Assembly (NCBI GenBank): GCA_041581055.1
Contig: JBFGCT010000017.1
Coordinates: forward strand, 1 to 37,133
Direction of reading: 5' to 3'
Length of the DNA: 37,133 nt
Source: JBFGCT01 sp041581055
Lineage (GTDB): Bacteria; Actinomycetota; Acidimicrobiia; Acidimicrobiales; Ilumatobacteraceae
A program made the translations under genes and the position numbers. Below are positions 18,001-24,303 of this stretch, piece after piece. Below the pieces are notes generated by a model. The model had not been told where the DNA came from, ran no database searches, and was given only the letters and a program-made list of their open reading frames with translations. Every line of letters begins with the position of its first letter. Positions within the stretch are counted from its first letter, which is position 1.

Positions 18001-18529
18001 CGAGATCATCGATCGCGGCGTATCCCTCGTCGCCGGGTTGGAGGTCGATGCCGACCGTAGCCAGGTCGGCCGACCAGGTCCCGTCCCCCAGTACGGGCAC
18101 GGGCAGCTCTCCGTCGGGGCCGACGAGCACCGTCGCGTCGATCGGCCCGAGGCCGTCGATGACGTCGTTCGGCTCGTCGATGTTCGTCACCTCGACCGAC
18201 GTGACCGTCAGGTTCTTGGTGGTGGTGCCATCGGTCGCGGTGATGGTCTGCCCCGGCTCGGCGCCGATGCCCCACGCATCCCACTTCTGTGGATCGTCCG
18301 GGTACGGGATCGTGACGATGGGTTCGCCGCCGTCGACCGACAGCGTCACGGGCGCGCCTTCCGGCCACCCCCCGCCGAAGGCGTGGTCATGGCTGCGCTC
18401 GTACGTGAAACTCGCCGAGACCTGAGCCTCCACGTGCTCGGTGACCGGTATGGCGAGAACGAATCCGGCGATCAGGCCTACGGCTACGGAGATCGCCCGC
18501 AGACGAGTTCCTAGGAGGGCGGACGACAT
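9002..18529 (-). CDS. Giant secreted modular repeat protein (3175 aa)
   Basis: A signal peptide (about 1-35, hydrophobic 15-27, cleavage near HVEA/QV) directs export. Residues about 36-1440 hold eight related beta-rich modules, each with a W-G-x-x-WPxG segment, a VTGxAxPDxxVDV segment and a D-rich end (DDDGD or DxDGD, possibly calcium-binding). Next come two NHL/SMP-30-like propeller blocks (about 1445-1720 and 1723-1990), another module, a PKD domain (about 2173-2243, WDWGDGT), three Ig-like domains (from about 2251, 2381 and 2501), a further module, a carboxypeptidase-regulatory-like domain (from about 2788) and a helical C-terminal region (about 3018-3175). I see no LPXTG, membrane anchor or catalytic site. 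Length and composition suggest a surface or matrix adhesin, but this is inference. GAAGGGA precedes the ATG. Confidence 0.85.
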   Translation of the reverse strand: MSSALLGTRLRAISVAVGLIAGFVLAIPVTEHVEAQVSASFTYERSHDHAFGGGWPEGAPVTLSVDGGEPIVTIPYPDDPQKWDAWGIGAEPGQTITATDGTTTKNLTVTSVEVTNIDEPNDVIDGLGPIDATVLVGPDGELPVPVLGDGTWSADLATVGIDLQPGDEGYAAIDDLDGDSTRWTWRVPDPWFSAVVLSGTVQFNEFSPDSTVTVTIDGELAGTFADDACTQGCDGLPVSVGSLIEVSDGTTTKTHTVTNLAIVSVDEASNTVTGSADAGDVINVWSHDGGSGLQATANASGVWTADFTGLTDFGPGSNGNSGETDIDGDETWAFWHVPNPTFSVQAPFDVWGQGADWPVGASVELIVDDDDVFETGDPASYLYYDSTVVESWGQSPWDQGFNFNLGDVPDGETPFEILPGQLVTILSDHDPETPGPEIDKDLWVADLTVVVDETNLTFSGTTDTPDTPGGPPVNVYAAPASRNVPVTAGAWSADFGTAPEPDAGAGDGVLEVFGGNAGNSVQVPDDDGDVTQVTFNSPYIHVSPFNGYVFGDGWVPGEPVTITADGTPVDPSPIPNDSGHLDFELATTPGQTVIATQNGWTAQAVVQGLEITAVNDPSDGAVSGVAPDGALVDVHAWTDDGFASRVTTAAGGTFSVDFSVEGGEQSWAPGPVTLGPGSQLRAHIYNDRDLPDHDATHHDYNLPAVPWFTVHLPSQVWGNGEEWPAGAPVELIVSTGDDLENTTIHSASTTVEHWGPNPWDQGFNVNLGDVPEGETPFEIQPGQLVTVLSDYDPETPGPEIHKDLWVADLTLTADESNLTLSGTTDTPDTPGGPAVNVSLASAWREVPVTGGAWTADFGVDPGQDGGDGVLTEFGGTAWATAQVQDDDGDATQRGAVSPSIHVSPFNNHMFGNDWAPFEPVAVTINGAPFASSPTTDESGHFGLDLATAPNDIVVVSQNGWLAQVIVADLEITAVNEPTDGIVTGRAPDGALVDVTAWTQDGYANRIFTASGGTFSVDLSIPGEGGDGSGPITLGPGSQIRAHIYNDLDLPDHDATHHDYNLPDEPEPRQIEVFPDFDQILAWWSDAGWWLTIERPGQAGFVFEGYQPGPEYGFDLWAHDPPFDVMRGDTVTMSDGETTNVHTVVDITVDSLTPGATEATGTGPSNITLYINLMEVPEHEGGGLGSLVVSVDQSGHWLADFGIPFGPGLAVEAVAVEPDPADGNDQTHVLQYIPAPTITASVDGSVWGEGWPAGEAISLMIDDPTNGVGVDFTIDPSPISEQHSPWPGGTQFGTGLNDEPNEVGWNLQPGHIVTATTADHDGDGLPDLQKVLTVVDLNIDSVDPETGLIEGQAPPDTHVNINANNEFEHVWRNVESAAESDENPGYWAADVSVLDPDDQGDGIVTVPFLPGTNVSAHVFDDDGDASQRSWCFECEGPGDGPRALNFFEAGDHLISQTDGTIWVYSRNSDELRPYSLPFGGNYDIQYLDDSTLLIAVHDEGHVSALDLHFGTISEVFRDDQVPHPIGLVVHPDEPSLYIADESTGVWKYDMETGQLIQLTDMGAHTIARAPDGLPGPDGWIYFTNEGAPLMRVHPDGQDTGGPGLGLQTVVDPVADPSLPDYQFLGFVFRDDGQIVMLSAEAPRAVLLIDPVSGAVTSLYEEQSGEDLGHLSDLALEADGSIVFVSNGNAGLFRLDPQGTLHVLSQDGTLGDAVDLLIAGELPAAFERGNLLISQTDGVIWAYDAAGNLREHRLPFGGIWDIQYAGPQRLLIANSAAAQIWELDLETGDMWVLVEGDPLEFPIGLAVDPRGDSIYIADSGEGGGGVYRFDRSTGELTQISEQSADGIAFGPDGYVYFAGLARVLPDGTGHEGVADLTGYQANGFVFTPAGTIIMSSMEPPAVLEIDPADGAITVLYEGAAMRSPEDVVLAPNGDIYVIDSGYVEPHGFGDDPGLYLLHRDTGVLEELHRGAPLGDTVDLALGRAELGASATHDFIEGYHFFGDEATYTFDDDVDPGNGVLYERTIGLDRGSFFRQIDFDIEVGQYVTVTDGFTAKTMVVSPFDVTGIDPSGWTIGGTASPDAVLDLFGFGSAGGYGNVIVTADGSGAWTFDLDEVFDPDGRPPEIPGDMVFGGGERDAEGDRTIVFTANFQLHNQEPTVEPIQVVSIADAEVVLTASYFDPHDSEGHTVVWDWGDGTEFAGTVDEGSQQVFGTHVYADAGQYEVVVTVYDAEGAAGQAGLDHAIGLLEITQASEDLFAPNLVALELAPANLDTRFGPDATTFTLRVTDNLSGFEVGEVTMHSESGAASRSSTFGAAVRTYGIAIDGIYEFELVFPRYADEGTWQVSSVSISDRVGHERTYDAQELVAAGFGGLTVDVVSAPNPDTEAPELVDLSLTPATIDVSAGDQPVGFTAQVSDDLAGFAYGRLELASPSGTQHRAVSFGGNGTTDETHEFDIAFLQYGEAGPWSVTSLWLTDAVGHVGTYTGADLIALGFPTTVDVASDPEDVTAPTLTEFEFGPPVVNVIEGDAGFEFSLRVTDDLSGLTSGRITLTSPTGHLIGAFGGGDRVEGDPLDGRYEAQIDVSQGSVAGFYTIDELCLYDRIGNRRCYDQTELEAGGLLITPPPEVTLRQPQIVVNDVDNAVAGAGWDSGWVVTLTVGSLEPLVVPVDELGEFHVAVDADIVTGDVVVASDGSFTKELVVPPLTITEVDHDADTVSGTATPGADVFIGASGTVGDADRHTVADPTTGYWEVDFTDDDPEATQFDLVPGVAGAVHEPDGDQDIAELPWWVGVTVSGSVLVDGAPLADVEVFLAPDNWTCTDADGEFSFTDQRPDLDLVAVTGRGVTPDCVNAAFVDADGRPLLAVEHTGIDLYAGDQNLEFHVERSPAMESVTVERFTSDPAECPDPLSFCWVRENMVMVQGFDLNDPDFQAAFGADPAPDQYPAIWDSGGVPVVEGLAAAVEFTGMYYLSANGTAVVRYPTVSDHLVLIRYFDAELLDHVVLGQVSDAADLVDHEDGVLVGPGIEFRLWDEANSAGEQVEAAQSLLEGLGSGDANIEQAIGAINDALDPELWIDHDTLVDGATAVFQDFSKAALELGKVDNPPAAVADAVAALVDTAHGLAQAAVEQALAQAPDSPFTTKALAEMQKAAVDEATGEYDNAIKHYRLAWGFATQALE
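12540..14195 (-). repeat. Two related propeller blocks inside the giant gene
   Basis: Two blocks of about 270 residues each begin alike: HLISQTDGTIWVYSRN and NLLISQTDGVIWAYDAA. Both continue through LPFGG-x-x-DIQY, a PIGLxVxP strand, an xLYIADxxxGV strand and an FVF-x-x-x-G-x-I strand, and both end with a GDxVDL helix. They look like two copies of a six- or seven-bladed NHL/SMP-30-like propeller made by internal duplication and since diverged at the DNA level. Confidence 0.7.
15341..17515 (-). repeat. Tandem duplication of about 1.08 kb inside the giant gene
   Basis: Two adjacent units of about 360 residues are clearly homologous and still alike at DNA level. Offsets between matching points are 1077-1086 bases: for example the strings encoding HHDYNLP near 15351 and 16428, and those encoding PGQLVT near 16173 and 17259. 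Shared protein stretches include NPWDQGFN/SPWDQGFN, SGTTDTPDTPGGP and DRDLPDHDATHHDYNLP. The retained DNA similarity implies a recent duplication or ongoing gene conversion. Confidence 0.85.
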
Positions 18530-18913
18530 GGCACTTCCCTTCTCGGCATCGGCGTGTTGTCTTTCACGTTCCGACCGGATGCGTCGAGACGCAAGACTCA
18601 GTGGTCATCGTCAACGTCAGACCCGCGCGGTGGTCGCCGTCGGCGGGGTAGTGGAGGCGTCCCACGTCGAACTCAGGCAAGCCGGCAAGTGCGAGCGCCC
18701 GCATCGGCATCGTCGCTGATCGTCCTCGCCATATCGCAGCGATCATCAGCGGACCTCCTCGCTCAGCGTGGTGCGCGTCTACACCCCCAACCTGCCCCTT
18801 GGCCCGCGGGCAGGGAAGAGTCCGATGGCCATCTCACGCGTGGGCGCTGACGGGCCGCGCGCGGTGACACCCGCCGCGCCGCGCCCTCCGATACGCGCCC
18901 CGATCCCCCCCGA
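18530..18913. other. Leader/intergenic region upstream of the giant gene
   Basis: This 384-bp stretch separates the giant gene from the REP-like palindromes. It holds one small minus-strand reading frame with a good ribosome site, described separately, and presumably the promoter of the giant gene. I looked for a cyclic-di-GMP riboswitch and found no convincing core. I see no -35/-10 pair that stands out. Confidence 0.4.
18564..18746 (-). CDS. Possible 60-aa leader ORF upstream of the giant gene
   Basis: An ATG at 18746 follows GAGGAGG with 7 bases of spacing, better than the site of many genes here, and opens a 60-codon frame ending 34 bases before the giant gene. The product (MIAAIWRGRSATMPMRALAL...) has no recognisable domain and a codon pattern that is not strongly coding. 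It could be a translated leader or a chance frame. Confidence 0.25.
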   Translation of the reverse strand: MIAAIWRGRSATMPMRALALAGLPEFDVGRLHYPADGDHRAGLTLTMTTESCVSTHPVGT

Positions 18914-18966
18914 GAGTTTGTGTGACCGAAAATGTCGACCCCGGACACCTTCGGTCACACAAACTC
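18914..18966. repeat. REP-like palindrome, copy 1
   Basis: A 17-bp arm GAGTTTGTGTGACCGAA (18914-18930) is perfectly reverse-complemented at 18950-18966, around a 19-base centre ending CGACCCCGGACACC. It would form a strong hairpin. It forms a tandem pair with a near-identical unit starting 72 bases further on. Confidence 0.9.
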
Positions 18967-18985
18967 CGGCCGGCTCGCCCCCCGG

Positions 18986-19038
18986 GAATTTGTGTGACCG
19001 AACACGGCGACCCCGGACACCTTCGGTCACACAAACTC
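18986..19038. repeat. REP-like palindrome, copy 2
   Basis: TTTGTGTGACCGAA (18989-19002) is perfectly reverse-complemented at 19022-19035; the pairing extends to 18986/19038 with one mismatch. The 19-base centre shares CGACCCCGGACACC with copy 1. It ends 10 bases beyond the thiolase stop codon, so the pair could also act as a transcription terminator or RNA 3'-end stabiliser for that gene, although there is no T tract. Confidence 0.88.
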
Positions 19039-19048
19039 GGGGACGGAG

Positions 19049-20215
<1,167 letters not shown>

Positions 20216-20271
20216 GTGTTGCTTCTCCTCTGGTTACGCCGGATGACGCGCGGGGTCGGAGCCCGCGCGCG

Positions 20272-20763
20272 TCAGCGGGGGGTTGGTGGTCGGGTGGTGT
20301 CGATCGAGTTGCGGAGGTTCTGTTGCAGCCGGGTCATCACCCACGCGAGCGCCTGGCGCTCCTCGCGGCCGATGCCCCGCCGGAGCTCGGCGCGCAGGAC
20401 CTCGTCGACGGCGCGCACCCGATCGGCGGTCTCCCGGCCGGCGGTGGTGATGTCGACGAGCCAGACGCGGCGGTCCTCGACGTCGGGCTGGCGCTCGACG
20501 AGGCCGCGCGCTTGCAGATGGTCGACGACCGTGCCGATCGCCGCCCGCCCGATGCCGAGGTGGTCGGCGAGCCGGGTCTGGGAGGTCGCGCCGAACTCGG
20601 CGACGTAGCCGATCAGGCTGGCCTGGGTGAGGTTGAGGTCGAGCGGGGCGAGCCGGGAGTCGAAGGCCTCGCGCACCAGCCGCGCGGTGGCCATCAGCGT
20701 CGACTCGACGCGCGACCACGGTGGCGAGTCGAGCTCGTGGTTGGTGAGGCTGGGCTGGGGCAT
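20272..20763 (-). CDS. MarR-family transcriptional regulator
   Basis: This 163-residue protein has the MarR winged-helix layout. The recognition region is TSQTRLADHLGIGRAAIGTVVDHLQARGLVER (about 60-92), followed by the wing with the conserved DRR in DVEDRRVWLVDIT. Flanking helices would dimerise. It is divergent from the acyl-CoA dehydrogenase gene and upstream of the thiolase gene. A perfect palindrome lies 31 bases upstream of its start, so it probably represses its own unit and the dehydrogenase, with an acyl-CoA or related ligand releasing it. The ligand is inference. Confidence 0.88.
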   Translation of the reverse strand: MPQPSLTNHELDSPPWSRVESTLMATARLVREAFDSRLAPLDLNLTQASLIGYVAEFGATSQTRLADHLGIGRAAIGTVVDHLQARGLVERQPDVEDRRVWLVDITTAGRETADRVRAVDEVLRAELRRGIGREERQALAWVMTRLQQNLRNSIDTTRPPTPR

Positions 20764-20793
20764 CGACGCTCGGTCACGTTCCGTTTGGACACA

Positions 20794-20815
20794 TATTGTA
20801 CGACGCCGTACAATA
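20794..20815. promoter_or_regulatory. Operator-like palindrome for the MarR regulator
   Basis: Arms TATTGTACG (20794-20802) and CGTACAATA (20807-20815) are perfectly complementary across 4 bases, a size typical of MarR operators. The right arm contains TACAAT (20809-20814), a near-consensus -10 box, with TTGGAC 18 bases upstream (20785-20790). A bound repressor would therefore cover the plus-strand promoter of the acyl-CoA dehydrogenase gene. The left arm holds the same -10-like hexamer for the minus strand. Confidence 0.75.
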
Positions 20816-20911
20816 ATCCCTCAGCCGATCGCCGCCCAAACCGGTCTCGTGAACAGCATGCGCAGCAGGTGCGCGCGTCGTCCCGAGGTCGACCAAAGAG
20901 GAGCACTCCCG

Positions 20912-22126
20912 ATGACCGACACCGCGACCACCCTGTCCGCCGCCGAGGTGGCCGAGTTCCGCGCCAAGGCCATCGCCTTCCTGGAGGAGCACGCCGCGCC
21001 GGGGCGGGGGCAGCCGAGCTACGAGGACGCCAAGGCCTATCTGGCGGCGGCGGCCGAGGCCGGCCTCGGCGGCATCCCCTACCCGGCCGAGTACGGCGGC
21101 GCGGGCCTGACCCTCGAGCACGAGAAGATCTGGCGTGAGATCCGTGGCCAGTACACGTTCATGGATGTCGAGTTCATCATCAGCCATGGGATGTGCCTGC
21201 CGATGCTCAACGAGTACGGCACGCCGGCGCAGAAGGAGCGCTTCATGGCCGACATCATCGCCGGCACGACGATGTGGTGCCAGATGTTCTCCGAGCCGGG
21301 CGCCGGGTCCGACGTCGCCAGCCTCCAGACCCGGGCCGAGCTCGACGGCGACGAGTGGGTCGTCAACGGCCAGAAGGTCTGGACCACCCTCGCCCACCGC
21401 TCCGACTACGGCATCGTGATCGCCCGCACCGACCCCGACCAGGTGAAGCACGCCGGCATCTCGATGTTCATCATCGACATGCGCGCCCCCGGGGTCGAGA
21501 TCCGCCCGATCCACCAGATCGACGGCGGCAGCCACTTCAACGAGGTGTTCTTCACCGACGTCCGCATCCCGAAGGACTGGCTCGTCGGCGAGCTCAACGC
21601 CGGCTGGAAACTGGCGACCGCGATGCTGATGTACGAGCGCGTCGCGATCGGTGCGGCCGGGGCCGGGAAGATCAGCACCCCGACGTTCCACATGCTGCGC
21701 GACGCCGCGGCGGAGAACGGCAAGCTCGACGACCCGGTCGTCCGCGACCAGCTGATGCAGATCTACTCGATGGAGACGGCGAAGTCGCTCGTCGCGCTGC
21801 GCACGCGGGCGGAGATGAAGGCCGGCAAGACGCCGGGCCCCGGCGGGTCGCTCGGCAAGCTGTTCGGCTCGGTCATCGCGTGGAAGATGCGCGAGTTCGC
21901 GCTCGAGATCGCGGGGCCGTCGTCGGTTGCCTGGGACGCCGACGACCACCGGGGCGCGGACCGGCAGCGCATCGTGCTCAACAGCTTCCAGTCCGGCATC
22001 GCCGGCGGCACCGACGAGATCCAGCGCAACATCATCGGCGACCGCGTGCTCGGCCTGCCGCGCGAGCCAGCCGTCGATCGCGGCGTCCCATTCCGCGAGC
22101 TGAAGGTCGGGACGCAGTCGGCCTGA
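20912..22126 (+). CDS. Acyl-CoA dehydrogenase (FadE-like)
   Basis: The 404-residue flavoprotein introduces the alpha-beta double bond into an acyl-CoA. Seen in order: the N-terminal helical domain; the FAD/substrate loop WCQMFSEPGAGSDVAS; VNGQKVWTT in the middle beta domain; and the C-terminal helical domain ending AGGTDEIQRNIIGDRVLGLPREP, the FAD-dimer signature. The start ATG 20912 has AGAGGAG 9 bases upstream; upstream in-frame codons run across the promoter and are not used. The exact chain-length or steroid preference cannot be told. With the thiolase and MarR it forms a small beta-oxidation regulon. Confidence 0.93.
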   Translation: MTDTATTLSAAEVAEFRAKAIAFLEEHAAPGRGQPSYEDAKAYLAAAAEAGLGGIPYPAEYGGAGLTLEHEKIWREIRGQYTFMDVEFIISHGMCLPMLNEYGTPAQKERFMADIIAGTTMWCQMFSEPGAGSDVASLQTRAELDGDEWVVNGQKVWTTLAHRSDYGIVIARTDPDQVKHAGISMFIIDMRAPGVEIRPIHQIDGGSHFNEVFFTDVRIPKDWLVGELNAGWKLATAMLMYERVAIGAAGAGKISTPTFHMLRDAAAENGKLDDPVVRDQLMQIYSMETAKSLVALRTRAEMKAGKTPGPGGSLGKLFGSVIAWKMREFALEIAGPSSVAWDADDHRGADRQRIVLNSFQSGIAGGTDEIQRNIIGDRVLGLPREPAVDRGVPFRELKVGTQSA

Positions 22127-22221
22127 GGGGTCGGACGCGCTGCCGCGTCAGACGGCCTGAGGGGTCGGACGCGCTGCCGCGTCACTCGGCCTGAGGGGTC
22201 GAACGCGCTGCCGCTTCAGGC
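22120..22221. repeat. Three tandem 34-bp hairpin repeats between convergent genes
   Basis: A 34-bp unit beginning GGCCTGAGGGGTCGGACGCG repeats at 22120, 22154 and 22188. Copies 1 and 2 contain the perfect hairpin GACGCG-CTGC-CGCGTC; copy 3 has two stem changes. The array overlaps the stop codon of the acyl-CoA dehydrogenase gene at one end and the stop of the convergent gene at the other. It may act as a bidirectional terminator, although no T tract follows. Confidence 0.88.
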
Positions 22222-22758
22222 GGCGTCGGGCCCTTCGCCGCGCACGCGGTCGACGGCCTCCATCGCCTCGCGCAACTCGCGCAGCCACTCGTCGGTGTGC
22301 CGCCCGACGAGCCGGACGCACCACGCGAGCGCGTCGGCGCGCGACCGCGCGACGTTGGCGGCCACGAGCGTGTCGAGCACCTGCCGCTCCGGCTGGCGCA
22401 AGCGCGTCATGACCGGGACGGCGAGGTGGGTGAACAGCTCGGTCCGGTCGCCGATCCGGACGCCCCACGCGACCTTGCGGCCGAACCGGTGCTCGGCCTC
22501 GCGGGCGACGGCCATGCGCCGCTCGCGGGTGTCCTCCCGGAACCCGGCGACCCGCCCGGCCGCGGCCTCGGCGCGATCGGCCGTGTTGGCGTCGTCGGGC
22601 AGGGGCGGCGCCTCGATGGTCAGGACGACGGTGATCTCCTCGCGGTCGACGTCGATCGTCGGAGCGCCGTGCGCCGTCCACTCGGCGGGGAGGCGGCCGG
22701 CGAACCAGGCCTCGACACCACTCGTCTCGGCGGCGGGCTCAGCGGTCTCGTGCTTCAT
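22216..22758 (-). CDS. Conserved actinobacterial protein, unknown function
   Basis: The 180-residue product belongs to a family I recognise from actinobacterial genomes but cannot name. Conserved-looking blocks are WFAGRLPAEW (18-27), REAEHRFGRKVAWG (about 85-98) and VMTRLRQPERQVLDTLV...SRADALAWCVRLVGRH (about 116-152). The last resembles a ribbon-helix-helix or helix-turn-helix-like segment, so nucleic-acid binding is possible but unproven. An AT-rich patch (22768-22798, including TTACAGAATTACAAGCTT) just upstream of the start is the likely promoter. Confidence 0.75.
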   Translation of the reverse strand: MKHETAEPAAETSGVEAWFAGRLPAEWTAHGAPTIDVDREEITVVLTIEAPPLPDDANTADRAEAAAGRVAGFREDTRERRMAVAREAEHRFGRKVAWGVRIGDRTELFTHLAVPVMTRLRQPERQVLDTLVAANVARSRADALAWCVRLVGRHTDEWLRELREAMEAVDRVRGEGPDAA

Positions 22759-22845
22759 GCTCGCAGCGTACCTGTTTGATTACAGAATTACAAGCTTACG
22801 ACCTTGCCAATCCCTGCGGCCGGCCCTCGTCGACGAACGGCCGGC

Positions 22846-22998
22846 TCAACTCGCCGGGAACTCCCGGGGCTCGATGTCGGCGACCACGTCGTAGTGCTCG
22901 GGGTGGTCGTGCTTGACGTGATCGACGACCTCGTTGTGGTACAAGAACGAAAGATCGCAATAGGGGCAACTGCGGACGGGCTCGCGTGCGTTCGTCAT
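22846..22998 (-). CDS. 50-aa C2H2-type zinc-finger-like protein
   Basis: A short frame encodes MTNAREPVRSCPYCDLSFLY, then HNEVVDHVKHDHPEHYDVV and an acidic end. C11 and C14 with H27 and H30 or H32 have the spacing of a single C2H2 zinc finger, and a hydrophobic core (F18, V25) fits. A GTG codon directly before the ATG could be the true start. GGGGAG lies about 20 bases upstream, a poor position. The coherent Zn motif and the stop placement argue for a real small protein; the role, perhaps in nucleic-acid binding, is unknown. Confidence 0.6.
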   Translation of the reverse strand: MTNAREPVRSCPYCDLSFLYHNEVVDHVKHDHPEHYDVVADIEPREFPAS

Positions 22999-23313
22999 CA
23001 CGTCCAGTACTCGCGCGAACTCCCCGACGTGGCAATGGTCCGAAGGCCCACAGTTGGCGCGATCGCGCCGTCACAGCTCCGCAGGGTGCCCGAGCGCCGG
23101 ACGCGAACGGGCTGACCGCCCTGGCGCGGCCGGGGGCTGGACCGGTTCGATCACCTGCCGGGCGTCGAGCGCGTCGATGTCGGCCCGCACGACCGCGCCG
23201 CCCGGGACCGTGGCCGCTTCGGACCAGCGCGCGTGACTTTCGGCCCTGCCCGGGGCCATCGCCGCCGTGGCTTGATCATCGGGAGGGATTCGATCTTGGG
23301 GGAAGGAGCGAGC
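22999..23313. other. Intergenic region before the first USP gene
   Basis: These 315 bases lie between the divergent zinc-finger and USP genes. They hold a DosR-box-like site at 23233-23246 and a strong ribosome site, GGAAGGAG, at 23301-23308. I see no convincing gene inside; frames crossing it are extensions of antisense frames. Confidence 0.5.
23233..23246 (+). promoter_or_regulatory. DosR-box-like site upstream of USP gene 1
   Basis: GTGACTTTCGGCCC matches 11 of 14 positions of the mycobacterial DosR core GGGACTWWAGTCCC. It lies 67 bases before the USP start codon, in a location fit for activation. Confidence 0.5.
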
Positions 23314-24255
23314 ATGACGATGACGAGACACCAGCGCCACTCTGCCTCCGGGACCGAACCGGCGGGGCCCTGGATCGTGGGCGTGGACGGGTCGGCATGC
23401 GCGCTCGCGGCGCTCCGGTGGGTCGTGGCGAACGCCGCCGGTCGGGCGACCGCGATCCGTCTCGTCAGCGCGTGGCAGACGCCGATCTACGGGCCGCACT
23501 CGATGACGGGTCCGATCGCGGTGCCGTACGACGTCGACGCGCTCGAAGCGGCCGCGCACGACGACGTCGAGCGCCTCGCCGCCGAGACCCAGCGACTCGT
23601 CGAGGTTCCGGTCGAACCGGTCATCGTCCACGCCGGTGCCGCCAGCGCGCTGCTCGAGGCGTCGTTGCACGGCTCGCTGCTCGCCGTCGGCAACCGTGGG
23701 CGGGGCGGGTTCGCCCGGCTTCTGCTCGGGTCGACGAGCAACCAGTGTGCGACCCACGCCCACGTGCCGACGGTCGTCGTCCCGGTGGACGCGCCGGTCG
23801 GTCGGGCCGACCGCCTGCTGATCGGCGTGGACGGGTCGCCGAACTCGCTGGCCGCCCTCGAGTGGGCGCTGGAGTTCGCCACGCCCGGGATGGCGATCGA
23901 GGTGACGTGGGTCTGGGACGCGTCGCCCCTCGCAGTCGGCGCCGACCAGTTCTTCTTCCCCGACGCGAGCGAGACCGCCGAGGAGCGGTTCGACCACCTG
24001 ATCGACCGGGCGACCGAGCGGTTCGACGGCGGCGTCACCGTCGTACGCAGCTTCGTGCGGGGACGACCGCGGTCCGCGCTGGCCGCGGCGGCCGAGCACG
24101 CCGACCTCGTGGTGATCGGTGCCCGCGGCCACGGCGCCGTCGGCGCCGCGCTGCTGGGCTCGGTGTCGTCGTGGATCCTGCACCACGTGCCGCGACCGAT
24201 CGTCGTCGTCCCCCACGACGGCGACGGGACGGGCGAGCCGGACGAGACGGCGTGA
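23314..24255 (+). CDS. Tandem-domain universal stress protein (USP 1)
   Basis: The 313 residues form two USP domains (about 19-157 and 166-300). Each opens with an IVGVDGS/LIGVDGS strand-loop and carries an ATP-binding motif: G126-NRG with G139-S, and G269-ARG with G282-S. Both domains thus keep the nucleotide-binding glycine pattern. Tandem USPs of this kind are major DosR targets in mycobacteria, linked to slowed growth under hypoxia. The start is chosen at ATG 23314 because GGAAGGAG is 5 bases upstream. The dosR-like gene follows after 48 bases, so the two may share a transcript. Confidence 0.9.
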   Translation: MTMTRHQRHSASGTEPAGPWIVGVDGSACALAALRWVVANAAGRATAIRLVSAWQTPIYGPHSMTGPIAVPYDVDALEAAAHDDVERLAAETQRLVEVPVEPVIVHAGAASALLEASLHGSLLAVGNRGRGGFARLLLGSTSNQCATHAHVPTVVVPVDAPVGRADRLLIGVDGSPNSLAALEWALEFATPGMAIEVTWVWDASPLAVGADQFFFPDASETAEERFDHLIDRATERFDGGVTVVRSFVRGRPRSALAAAAEHADLVVIGARGHGAVGAALLGSVSSWILHHVPRPIVVVPHDGDGTGEPDETA

Positions 24256-24303
24256 ACACGGCGAGATGGGCGCTTCGGGCCGGCGATCGGCGAGACTAGG
24301 AGG

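Noticed and set aside
18541..18780. Possible cyclic-di-GMP riboswitch in front of the giant gene
   Set aside because: A GGGACGC-like string is present but the GEMM core and tetraloop parts are missing.
18914..19038. Possible CRISPR array from the two spaced repeats
   Set aside because: Only two units, each a long palindrome with a conserved centre; no unique spacers and no cas gene.
22148..22681. Alternative minus frame through the 34-bp repeats
   Set aside because: It is arginine-rich and out of frame with the conserved 180-residue protein, which has recognisable family blocks.
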